Below are positions 9,234 to 16,057 of a stretch of DNA of 52,200 bases, in pieces (position 1 is the first letter of the stretch; each line of letters starts with the position of its first letter). Location of the stretch: NCBI RefSeq assembly GCF_004136015.1, contig NZ_CP024866.1, forward strand, positions 4,344,563-4,396,762, written 5' to 3'. Origin of the DNA: Pseudomonas sp. ACM7. Lineage in GTDB: Bacteria > Pseudomonadota > Gammaproteobacteria > Pseudomonadales > Pseudomonadaceae. A program made the translations under genes and the position numbers. The notes under the pieces are model-generated. The model worked only from the letters and a program-made list of their open reading frames with translations, was not told the origin of the DNA and ran no database searches.

Positions 9234-9240
9234 TGCGGGC

Positions 9241-9471
9241 ATGTCTACTAAATACCGATTTCGCGATACGTACCGCATTCAGTTGCGCGAGAAGGATCAT
9301 CCGCCGCCCCATGTCCACCTGACCGGTGGCGGGCTGGACGGCATGCTCAGCCTTGAAACCGTCGAAGTGATGGTGGGCAAGGCGCCGCCGCTGATTATCA
9401 AGGAAGCGCTGGCGTGGGTCAGTGCCCATCAGGTGCAATTGCTGGAGGATTGGAAACGATGTTACCCATGA
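9241..9471 (+). CDS. DUF4160 family protein (possible toxin of a TA-like pair)
   Basis: A 76-residue protein beginning with the family pattern in which RFRDTYRIQLREKDHPPPHVHL carries the conserved E-x-DH-PPHVH block (about residues 14-22). The body EALAWVSAHQVQLLEDWKR is also typical of DUF4160. The family has no established biochemical role and is often found next to DUF2442 genes. The reading frame overlaps the start of the DUF2442 gene by 13 bp, giving translational coupling. No good Shine-Dalgarno is seen; the palindrome at 9209-9233 occupies its place. Confidence 0.85.
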   Translation: MSTKYRFRDTYRIQLREKDHPPPHVHLTGGGLDGMLSLETVEVMVGKAPPLIIKEALAWVSAHQVQLLEDWKRCYP

Positions 9472-9962
9472 AACGACCACGGCTGTCGGCCGTGCAGGCG
9501 TTGCCGGATCACCGCCTGACGCTAACCTTTATCGACGGTCAGCAACTGAACCTCGATTTGAGTCGGGACCTGCGCGCCTATCCGGGGTTGCAGCCGTTGC
9601 TGGAGGTTGGCGCTTTCGATGGGGCAACCCTGGGCGACGATGGCTGGAGCGTTGAGTGGCCCGAACTGGACATCCAGATCGGCGCAGACACTCTTTATCT
9701 GGATGCGCTCGCGCAAAACGCATCGGACGAAAACACGCGGATTTTTATCGACTGGCGCGCTCGTACCGGGCTGCCACTCAATCAGGCGGCCGAAGCGTTG
9801 GGGGTCAGTGCTCGCAGCATCACGCGCTACAGCAGTGGGCGTGAAGCCGTACCGCGATCGCTGGCACTGGCCTGCCTGGGCTGGGACTTCTTGCAGCAGC
9901 AATCGAACCCGGCGCGGGTGGCCGAAGAAACCGGTCGCTACATCGTCACCCGAAAACCTTAG
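9459..9962 (+). CDS. DUF2442 protein with C-terminal helix-turn-helix (possible antitoxin)
   Basis: A 167-residue protein. Residues 11-85 form a DUF2442 domain (DHRLTLTFIDGQQLNLDLS onward, ending in a WPELDIQIGADTLYLDAL strand pair). Residues 104-140 read as an Xre-like helix-turn-helix (LPLNQAAEALGVSARSITRY). The ATG at 9459 has GGAGG 10 bp upstream inside the preceding gene, so it is preferred over the ATG at 9468. The two-domain layout, the overlap with DUF4160 and the upstream palindrome fit an autoregulating antitoxin. The stop overlaps the convergent DUF748 gene by 4 bp. Confidence 0.85.
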   Translation: MLPMKRPRLSAVQALPDHRLTLTFIDGQQLNLDLSRDLRAYPGLQPLLEVGAFDGATLGDDGWSVEWPELDIQIGADTLYLDALAQNASDENTRIFIDWRARTGLPLNQAAEALGVSARSITRYSSGREAVPRSLALACLGWDFLQQQSNPARVAEETGRYIVTRKP

Positions 9963-11035
9963 CCCGCATCCGGCTTGGGTCGTTCGTATTGGGCATTGAA
10001 CGCCTGGATGAAGCCGTTGCGTAAAATCTGCAAAAAAGCCTCGAATGCGCTGATATCTCGGCGATGCACATTGCCGCTCAGTTCCACGCGAGTCGCAAAC
10101 TGGTTTTTGCCCTGGTTTTTCAGCACCGTTTCGGAGCCGCCGACGATGGCCTCCCAAATGGAGCGGAAAATCCCTTTGTCCTTGTTCTCGACGTCCTGAT
10201 GCCAATTGAACACGTCGACGTCCTTTAGCAGCGGTTTGATGTAACCCGTTAATTGAGCTTTTTTAGCCTGCGCTTCAATGACCACATCACCGTGACCTGC
10301 ATTGAAGTCGAACTTGCCATAGGCGGAGGCAAAGTCGTTCATGCGTTTGAGCTCGATGTTTTTGGCCCGCAGGCGGAACTCGAAATCTTCAAAGTTGCTT
10401 AAGGGGTCGAAGGTGGCGGTGGTTTCCAGTGGTGCGTGCCCGAGCAGCAGCGCCTTGCCTTCGAAGCGAGCATCGCGCTTGCCTTTGGTGTCGACCACGT
10501 TGGTCAGGTTATAGATGCTGGCGTTGACCTGAGTGGCGTTCATGTTCACGGGGGGCTTGGAATTGAAGTTGCGGAAACTGATCTTGCCATCGCTGATCCG
10601 CACTTCGTTCAGGGTGATGGGGGCCAGTTTGCTCAACTGCGCACGCCAGTCGGTGCCCTGACCGGTCTGGGAGTTTTGCTTGTTGGCGCCGCCGTCGACG
10701 AAGTTCACCTCGGGGTTGAAGAACTTCACCTCGGCCACAACGGCGTGGTCGTACAAGAGCGAGTGCCAGCTGACAGAAAGATCGATCAGCGGCGCGTTGA
10801 CGAAAGGCACCGGAACCTTGCCCTCGACCTTGACGATTTTCAGTCCGTTGATTTTGTACGCTCCGCGCCACAGGGCCAGGTCCACATCAGTGATCTGGCC
10901 ACGGTAGTCGCCCATGTCCGCCAGCTTGTCGTTCAGGTAGTCGCGCACCATGTAGGGCAGGGCGATGTGCAGGGCAATCAGCAGCACAACGAGGCCAGCG
11001 AGGATCCACAGGGGCCAACTGTATCTGCGTTTCAT
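9959..11035 (-). CDS. DUF748 (AsmA-like) envelope protein
   Basis: About 358 residues. An N-terminal membrane anchor (WPLWILAGLVVLLIALHIALP, about residues 6-26, split here by one residue) precedes a periplasmic domain. That domain has the DUF748 pattern of repeated beta segments such as WRGAYKINGLKIVKVEG and LIDLSVSWHSLLYDHAVVAEV. AsmA/DUF748 proteins are periplasm-spanning and associated with envelope lipid handling; the precise role here is unknown. I choose the ATG at 11035, which starts MKRRYSWPLW, a typical signal-anchor start; the longer frame from 11065 adds ten unlikely residues. It is convergent with the DUF2442 gene (4-bp overlap) and divergent from cysK. Confidence 0.8.
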   Translation of the reverse strand: MKRRYSWPLWILAGLVVLLIALHIALPYMVRDYLNDKLADMGDYRGQITDVDLALWRGAYKINGLKIVKVEGKVPVPFVNAPLIDLSVSWHSLLYDHAVVAEVKFFNPEVNFVDGGANKQNSQTGQGTDWRAQLSKLAPITLNEVRISDGKISFRNFNSKPPVNMNATQVNASIYNLTNVVDTKGKRDARFEGKALLLGHAPLETTATFDPLSNFEDFEFRLRAKNIELKRMNDFASAYGKFDFNAGHGDVVIEAQAKKAQLTGYIKPLLKDVDVFNWHQDVENKDKGIFRSIWEAIVGGSETVLKNQGKNQFATRVELSGNVHRRDISAFEAFLQILRNGFIQAFNAQYERPKPDAG

Positions 11036-11161
11036 GATGACAAATCTCTGGCGATGTATAGCCATTGACTGCTGCGGTTACGGGACGTTCGACTGACTGG
11101 ACGACCAAGGGCAACAGGCATACCTTGGAGAGCTTATTTAACGCTGTATAAGGACCCAGCC

Positions 11162-12136
11162 ATGAGCCGTATCTACGCTGACAACGCTCATTCCATCGGC
11201 AATACGCCGCTGGTGCAGATCAACCGTATCGCCCCGCGCGGCGTGACCATCCTGGCCAAGATCGAAGGGCGTAACCCCGGTTACTCGGTCAAGTGCCGGA
11301 TCGGTGCGAGCATGATCTGGGACGCCGAAAGCACCGGCAAACTCAAGCCTGGAATGACCATCGTCGAACCGACCTCGGGCAATACCGGTATCGGCCTGGC
11401 ATTCGTTGCTGCGGCCCGCGGTTACAAGCTGATGCTGACCATGCCGGCGTCCATGAGTATCGAGCGACGCAAAGTGCTCAAGGCACTGGGGGCCGAACTG
11501 GTACTGACCGAACCGGCCAAGGGCATGAAAGGAGCGATCGAAAAGGCTGCTGAAATTGTCGCCAGCGACCCGGCTGCCTACTTCATGCCGTCGCAGTTTG
11601 AGAACCCGGCCAACCCGGGCATCCACGAAAAAACGACCGGTCCGGAAATCTGGAACGACACCGACGGTGCAGTCGACGTACTGGTGGCAGGCGTCGGAAC
11701 GGGTGGAACCATTACCGGGGTTTCGCGGTATATCAAGAATACCCAGGGCAAACCGATTATCTCGGTGGCGGTGGAGCCAGCGGTGTCGCCAGTCATCACC
11801 CAGGCAATGGCCGGTGAAGAAATCAAGCCGAGCCCTCACAAGATCCAGGGTATTGGTGCCGGTTTTGTGCCGAAGAATCTTGATCTGTCGATGGTCGATC
11901 GGGTTGAGTTGGTCAGCGATGAAGAATCCAAGGCCATGGCCCTGCGACTGATGCAGGAAGAAGGGATTTTGAGCGGCATTTCCTGCGGGGCCGCCATGGC
12001 GGTGGCCGTCCGTCTGGCGGAAACCCCGGAAATGCAGGGCAAGACCATCGTGGTGATCCTGCCGGACTCCGGTGAACGCTACCTGTCGAGCATGCTGTTC
12101 AGTGATCTGTTTACCGATCAGGAGAATCAGCAGTAG
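11162..12136 (+). CDS. cysK: cysteine synthase A (O-acetylserine sulfhydrylase)
   Basis: A 324-residue PLP enzyme that makes L-cysteine from O-acetylserine and sulfide. The PLP lysine is K44 in SVKCRIG, the substrate loop is TSGNTG (residues 71-76), and the phosphate-binding loop is GTGGT (179-183). The block [20 protein letters not shown] and the C-terminal [11 protein letters not shown] match CysK rather than CysM. The length equals that of E. coli CysK. AAGGA lies just upstream of the ATG. A half REP element follows the stop directly, then a G/C-rich hairpin at about 12186-12209. Confidence 0.95.
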   Translation: MSRIYADNAHSIGNTPLVQINRIAPRGVTILAKIEGRNPGYSVKCRIGASMIWDAESTGKLKPGMTIVEPTSGNTGIGLAFVAAARGYKLMLTMPASMSIERRKVLKALGAELVLTEPAKGMKGAIEKAAEIVASDPAAYFMPSQFENPANPGIHEKTTGPEIWNDTDGAVDVLVAGVGTGGTITGVSRYIKNTQGKPIISVAVEPAVSPVITQAMAGEEIKPSPHKIQGIGAGFVPKNLDLSMVDRVELVSDEESKAMALRLMQEEGILSGISCGAAMAVAVRLAETPEMQGKTIVVILPDSGERYLSSMLFSDLFTDQENQQ

Positions 12137-12165
12137 GAGCTGCCGCAGGCTGCGATCTTTTGATC
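12135..12165. repeat. single REP arm after cysK
   Basis: GTAGGAGCTGCCGCAGGCTG followed by CGATCTTTTGATC begins at the cysK stop codon. It is one arm of the REP family found as full pairs at 1973-2054 and 23367-23470; no inverted partner is visible here. Confidence 0.75.
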
Positions 12166-12370
12166 TTGTTTTTGAACTTGTGTAAGGGGGGGTGACTCAG
12201 GTCAGCCCCCGTTCAGGACCTTTATGTTAAGAAGTGCTTTATTGCGCAATGTTTAACACTGAATGTTCAGTTACACGGGTATTTCCCGAGGCCGGTAATG
12301 TTTATCATGGCCGGCTGCCACGTTGGGTAAATGGCGTTGCGCAGAGTTGTCTACTATCAAGGAGTTGTTG

Positions 12371-13309
12371 ATGACCTTTTCCCTTGCCGCGAAAGCGTCG
12401 CTGTTGCTGCTGTTCCTCGGCAGCACTCTCTATGTGCATTTGCGCGGCAAGGCACGATTGCCGGTCCTGCGTCAGTTCGTCAACCATTCAGCGTTGTTCG
12501 CGCCCTATAACGCTTTGATGTACCTGTTCTCCGGTGTGCCGTCCAAACCCTATCTGGACCGCAGCAAGTTCCCGGAACTGGACGTGCTCAAGGACAACTG
12601 GGAAGTCATCCGCGACGAAGCGATGCACCTCTTCGACGAGGGCTACATTCGCGCCGCCGAAAGGAACAACGACGCCGGTTTCGGATCGTTCTTCAAAAAA
12701 GGCTGGAAGCGTTTCTACCTCAAGTGGTACGACAAACCGCTTCCCTCAGCTGAAGCCTTGTGCCCGAAAACCGTGGCCTTGGTCAGCAGCATTCCCAACG
12801 TCAAAGGCGCCATGTTCGCGTTGCTGCCAGGCGGCAGCCACCTCAACCCGCATCGCGATCCGTTCGCCGGTTCCCTGCGTTATCACCTGGGGCTGTCGAC
12901 GCCGAACTCCGACGATTGCCGGATCTTCGTCGACGGTCAGGTCTATGCCTGGCGTGATGGTGAAGACGTGATGTTCGACGAAACCTATGTGCATTGGGTC
13001 AAGAACGAAACCGACAAGACGCGGGTCATCCTGTTTTGCGACATCGAACGACCGTTGAGCAACCGCCTGATGACCCGCATCAACCGCTGGATCAGCGGCC
13101 TGCTCGGTCGCGCGACTGCACCGCAGAACCTTGATGATGAACGTGTTGGCGGGATTAACCAGGCTTACGCCTGGAGCAAGAACTCCAGCGACAAGTTCAG
13201 TGGCGTGATCAAAAAGTGGAAGCGTCGCAATCCCAAGGCCTACCGCGTGCTGCGACCGGTGTTGGCGGTGGTGGTGCTGACATTGTTGGGGTATTGGTTG
13301 TTTGGGTGA
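12371..13309 (+). CDS. lpxO: LpxO-like lipid A dioxygenase (aspartyl/asparaginyl beta-hydroxylase family)
   Basis: A 312-residue Fe(II)/2-oxoglutarate dioxygenase. An N-terminal hydrophobic segment (about residues 5-22) and a C-terminal one (about 293-311) place it at the inner membrane. The metal site is HRD (H161, D163) with distal H208, and R218 fits the 2-oxoglutarate-binding position. In the LpxO family this hydroxylates the secondary acyl chain of lipid A at C2. The ATG at 12371 has AAGGAG 6 bp upstream (12359-12364), so the longer in-frame start at 12323 is rejected. No convincing PhoP box was found upstream. It ends just before a terminator split by a MITE. Confidence 0.88.
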   Translation: MTFSLAAKASLLLLFLGSTLYVHLRGKARLPVLRQFVNHSALFAPYNALMYLFSGVPSKPYLDRSKFPELDVLKDNWEVIRDEAMHLFDEGYIRAAERNNDAGFGSFFKKGWKRFYLKWYDKPLPSAEALCPKTVALVSSIPNVKGAMFALLPGGSHLNPHRDPFAGSLRYHLGLSTPNSDDCRIFVDGQVYAWRDGEDVMFDETYVHWVKNETDKTRVILFCDIERPLSNRLMTRINRWISGLLGRATAPQNLDDERVGGINQAYAWSKNSSDKFSGVIKKWKRRNPKAYRVLRPVLAVVVLTLLGYWLFG

Positions 13310-13334
13310 TTCCGATTCCTGAAGAAAAAAACCG

Positions 13335-13345
13335 CTCCTTGGGAG
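13335..13345. repeat. 11-bp target-site duplication, left copy
   Basis: CTCCTTGGGAG is repeated directly at 13617-13627, flanking the 271-bp element. An 11-bp duplication fits IS4-family insertion, which makes direct repeats of about 11-13 bp. Confidence 0.75.
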
Positions 13346-13616
13346 TAATGTCAGTCAGTTAAGCAATTTCACCAGCAACGCATACCTTGTAGCAGCTGGC
13401 GAAGCCTGCGTTCGGCTCGGGCCGCGATCGGACGCAGCAGTCGTGAAATCAGGCAGTGCGGTGTTTCAGATAAACCTCGCACACAGGTTTTACGACTGCT
13501 GCGTCCGATCGCGGCCCGAGCCGAACGCAGCCTCGCAAGCTCGACAGCTGCTACAGCGCCGAACGCAGGCTTCGCCAGCTGCTAAGGATCGCGTTATGGC
13601 TTACTGATCGGCATTA
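13346..13616. mobile_element. IS4-type MITE (non-autonomous, 271 bp)
   Basis: The left end is TAATGTCAGTCAGTTAAGC. The right end, read inward on the other strand, is TAATGCCGATCAGTAAGCC. Both resemble the TAATGCCGATCAGTTAAG ends of IS4, from memory. Direct 11-bp repeats flank the unit. Inside there is no transposase but a nested hairpin: a perfect 38-bp inverted repeat (13407-13444 with 13492-13529) and a perfect outer 24-bp one (13392-13415 with 13559-13582). It would depend on a transposase supplied by a related IS elsewhere. Confidence 0.75.
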
Positions 13617-13627
13617 CTCCTTGGGAG
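13617..13627. repeat. 11-bp target-site duplication, right copy
   Basis: This is the second CTCCTTGGGAG, directly abutting the right end of the MITE and continuing into CG and a run of seven T that belonged to the original terminator. Confidence 0.75.
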
Positions 13628-13700
13628 CGTTTTTTTATGCACCTGTTCGTCACTGGGGTTGGTGTAAGACTCTTGCTTATCGGTTCTTCCAGCTTAGTCA

Positions 13701-13730
13701 TTGCAATCCATCTCACACGCTGGTTATAGT
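13701..13730 (+). promoter_or_regulatory. sigma-70-type promoter upstream of the 54-codon ORF
   Basis: TTGCAA at 13701-13706 and TATAGT at 13725-13730 are separated by 18 bp. Transcription would begin near 13737, about 47 bp before the small ORF at 13784. It matches well at the -10 and moderately at the -35. Confidence 0.5.
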
Positions 13731-13783
13731 CGGCGCTCGATGTTTTCCAACCCAGCTTTCTACCCTTCAAAAAAGATCAGCCC

Positions 13784-13948
13784 ATGCCAGCTTCCCTCAT
13801 CAACGCGGTAGTCGATTCAGCGGTCAACGCTGGCGTCGTGCCGTGCGGGAATCAGCAGCCTGCGCAGATCAGTCATTACCCTCCACCTGTCAGTAGCACG
13901 CCGGTGTGCGCAGTCGTATCACCGCCAGGCGTTGGCTTCTCGGGCTGA
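13784..13948 (+). CDS. possible small protein, 54 aa, unknown
   Basis: An ATG-to-TGA frame of 54 codons that starts MPASLINAVVDSAVNAGVV. It has two cysteines (residues 21 and 42) and a Pro-rich second half (HYPPPVSSTP, VSPPGVG). It follows a plausible promoter and ends at a GCTGATCAGC palindrome with six T (13944-13959). The Shine-Dalgarno is poor (AAGATCAG). The composition reads like a real protein rather than noise, but I do not recognise the family. It lies in 750 bp between lpxO and an EamA transporter that otherwise holds only the MITE and terminator-like hairpins. A longer overlapping frame (13621-13896) looks random. Confidence 0.45.
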   Translation: MPASLINAVVDSAVNAGVVPCGNQQPAQISHYPPPVSSTPVCAVVSPPGVGFSG

Positions 13949-14012
13949 TCAGCTTTTTTCTGCTGTTTCCATGCCCGTCTAAAAAGTGCCCGCCTGAAAA
14001 AACTACTGAATT

Positions 14013-14039
14013 TCAGCTTCGGCTGAGTTGGCTTTTTTT
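14013..14039 (+). terminator. terminator-like hairpin upstream of the EamA gene
   Basis: A TCAGC-TTCG-GCTGA hairpin is followed by GTTGGC and seven T. It lies 22 bp before the transporter start at 14061. It may end the transcript of the small ORF, or act as an attenuator if the transporter is read from the promoter at 13701. The stem is short. Confidence 0.45.
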
Positions 14040-14060
14040 GCCTGACTACAGGTGGTATTC

Positions 14061-14924
14061 ATGTTTGTCCTTTCGAAAAACACCGCGCTCGCGGCGGCGT
14101 CCACGAGCCTGTTCGTTTTGCTGTGGAGCAGCGGGGCGATCTTCTCCAAATGGGGCTTGGCCCACGCGTCACCCTTTGCTTTTCTGTTGATTCGCTTCGC
14201 TATCGCAATCTGCGGATTGGTGCTGCTGGTGCCGTTGCTCAAGCTGAAACTGCCCAAGGGCGGCAAGCCGATGGTGTATGCGATGGCCACCGGCGTGGTG
14301 TTGCTGGGGGCTTATCAGATTTTCTATCTGCTGGCCCTGGACCTCAAAGTCACACCGGGCGTCATGGCAACGATCATGGGCGTGCAGCCCATTCTTACGG
14401 TGGTGATCATGGAGCGTCAGCGATCAGCCAACAGAATGTTTGGTTTGGCACTGGGTTTGGCCGGGTTGATCATGGTGGTGTACCAAGGCATCGGTCTGGC
14501 CGGCATGTCGTTCGCCGGAATGCTCTTCGGTTTGCTGGCGCTGGCGAGCATGACGTTCGGCTCGATCATGCAGAAACGCATCACCGAAAATCCCCTCGGC
14601 ACGCTGCCAGTGCAGTACCTGGCGGGGCTGTTGCTCTGCGGGATCTTCGTACCGTTCCAGCCCTTTCATTTCGAACACAGCACCGGTTTCATCGTGCCAG
14701 TGTTGTGGATGGGATTGGTCGTGTCGGTGCTGGCGACCTTGTTGCTGTATCGGCTGATTGCACGGGGCAATCTGGTGAATGTCACCAGTCTGTTTTACCT
14801 GGTGCCGGCGGTGACGGCGGTGATGGACTACCTGATTTTCGGCAACCGGCTGGCGGCGTTGAGCATGCTTGGCATGTTGCTGATCATCATCGGTCTGGTG
14901 TTCGTATTCCGTAAAAACGCTTGA
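14061..14924 (+). CDS. EamA-domain DMT transporter
   Basis: A 287-residue drug/metabolite transporter with about ten hydrophobic segments in two EamA halves. The first half has SLFVLLWSSGAIFSKWGLAH (residues 14-33), a typical EamA opening. The second half has the MTFGSIMQKR and LIARGNLVNVTSLFYLVPAVTA stretches (the latter in two blocks). The substrate is unknown; relatives export amino acids or metabolites. The ATG at 14061 has AGGTGG 5 bp upstream, so it is preferred over the GTG at 14052. It is followed by a good terminator at 14934. Confidence 0.9.
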   Translation: MFVLSKNTALAAASTSLFVLLWSSGAIFSKWGLAHASPFAFLLIRFAIAICGLVLLVPLLKLKLPKGGKPMVYAMATGVVLLGAYQIFYLLALDLKVTPGVMATIMGVQPILTVVIMERQRSANRMFGLALGLAGLIMVVYQGIGLAGMSFAGMLFGLLALASMTFGSIMQKRITENPLGTLPVQYLAGLLLCGIFVPFQPFHFEHSTGFIVPVLWMGLVVSVLATLLLYRLIARGNLVNVTSLFYLVPAVTAVMDYLIFGNRLAALSMLGMLLIIIGLVFVFRKNA

Positions 14925-14933
14925 AACAAAACA

Positions 14934-14966
14934 AGGCCTGGGGCATGAGTTCCAGGTCTTTTTTAT
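14934..14966 (+). terminator. rho-independent terminator after the EamA gene
   Basis: Stem AGGCCTGG / CCAGGTCT (one G-U pair) with a 10-base loop and a following run of T (14959-14964). It starts 10 bp after the transporter stop and separates it from the convergent EamA gene. Confidence 0.8.
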
Positions 14967-15019
14967 TTGGCCAGCGCATGCTCGGCCCGCACCGAATTCA
15001 CATTGGCCGCACCACAAAA

Positions 15020-15928
15020 CTACCTGGCAACCACCTCTTTCGACTTCACCACCGTCGTCTTCAACACCAACCACAACGCCGCCGCAATCAACACCCCGCC
15101 ATAGATATGCGCCATCGACAACGGCTCATCCAGCAACAGCGCTCCCCACAACACCCCGAACGGCGGAATCAGAAAGGTCGTGGTCATCGACTTCACCGGC
15201 CCGACCGAGCTGAGCAACCGGAAGTAAATAATGTACGCAAGCGCCGTACACACCAGCCCCAAACCCAGCAATGACAACCAGACACTCCAGCCGCCCCAGC
15301 TCTCCGGTGGCTGGCTGATCACGCTGTAACCGAACAGCGGCAACAGAAACAATGTCGCACCCAGCATGCTGCCCACCGCCGATAGACGACTGTCGAGACC
15401 ACCGGCCTGATCAAGCCAGCGGCGCGCGAGGAACCCGGCGAAACCGTAGCAGGTCGTGGCGAGCAGGCAGGCGAGGGCGCCCATCATCAGTTCCATGTCG
15501 AACGCCACCGGACCGGCTCGGGTCAGGATGCCCACGCCCAACAGCCCGAGGAACACGCCGCCAAGTTTGGCGGCGGTGAGTTTTTCATGGAAGAACAGAC
15601 CTCCGATCAGCACGCCCATCAATGGCGTGGTGGCGTTGAAAATCGCCGAGTAACCGGCCGGCAGCACCTGGGCGGCTACCGAGTACAGGGTCGCCGGAAT
15701 CCCGGAGTTGATCACTCCAAGCAGCATCACGGTTTTGAGTTTGCCTTTGAAATCCCAGCTGATGCGCATCAGCCCCAGGATCACCAACAGGCCGACCGCG
15801 GCAATCGACACGCGGAAAAAGGCAGTGGGGATTGTGCCAATCACCGGGGCAATGATGCGCATGAACAGAAAGCTAGCGCCCCAAATGGCGGCGAGCGACA
15901 ACAAACGCAGAGTATCGACGGGGTTCAC
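15020..15928 (-). CDS. EamA-domain DMT transporter
   Basis: A 302-residue protein with ten predicted membrane helices in two EamA repeats. It opens with LLSLAAIWGASFLFMRIIAP, the canonical first helix of the RhaT/EamA group, and the second repeat has YIIYFRLLSSVGPVKSM with FLIPPFGVLWGALLLDE. The ATG at 15928 is preceded by GGAAGG on the coding strand. It is convergent with the other EamA gene (14061-14924), but the two are not close duplicates. It is divergent from aceK. Substrate unknown. Confidence 0.9.
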   Translation of the reverse strand: MNPVDTLRLLSLAAIWGASFLFMRIIAPVIGTIPTAFFRVSIAAVGLLVILGLMRISWDFKGKLKTVMLLGVINSGIPATLYSVAAQVLPAGYSAIFNATTPLMGVLIGGLFFHEKLTAAKLGGVFLGLLGVGILTRAGPVAFDMELMMGALACLLATTCYGFAGFLARRWLDQAGGLDSRLSAVGSMLGATLFLLPLFGYSVISQPPESWGGWSVWLSLLGLGLVCTALAYIIYFRLLSSVGPVKSMTTTFLIPPFGVLWGALLLDEPLSMAHIYGGVLIAAALWLVLKTTVVKSKEVVAR

Positions 15929-16057
15929 AGCACGTTCCTTCCTTGATTAGCGCGCAAGTGTCGCGCCAGTCAGGACGCAAGGCAATGGTTGCGTTGCGTA
16001 ACAAAGGGCCACTAAGCTCATGCCCCACGATAAGAATCAGCCGCCGAGGTTTTACCT

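Larger units (their letters stand above)
13325..13634 (+). terminator. rho-independent terminator of lpxO, split by an insertion
   Basis: The left half, AAAAAAACCG plus CTCCTTGGGAG, lies at 13325-13345. The right half, CTCCTTGGGAG plus CG and T7, lies at 13617-13636. Joined at the shared 11 bp they restore a classic hairpin (CGCTCC-TTG-GGAGCG followed by T7). The 271 bp between carry element-like ends. In its present state the terminator can form only partly on each side. Confidence 0.7.

Noticed and set aside
12240..12290. PhoP-box-like TGTTTA...TGTTCA before lpxO
   Set aside because: The spacing is 8 bp rather than the 5 bp expected of a PhoP direct repeat, and the second half differs from the consensus.
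13621..13896. 91-codon frame overlapping the right MITE border
   Set aside because: It begins in the old terminator T-run region and has random composition; the overlapping 54-codon frame looks more protein-like.
14061..15928. The two neighbouring EamA genes as a recent tandem duplication
   Set aside because: They are convergent, and the proteins share only the family pattern, not close sequence.
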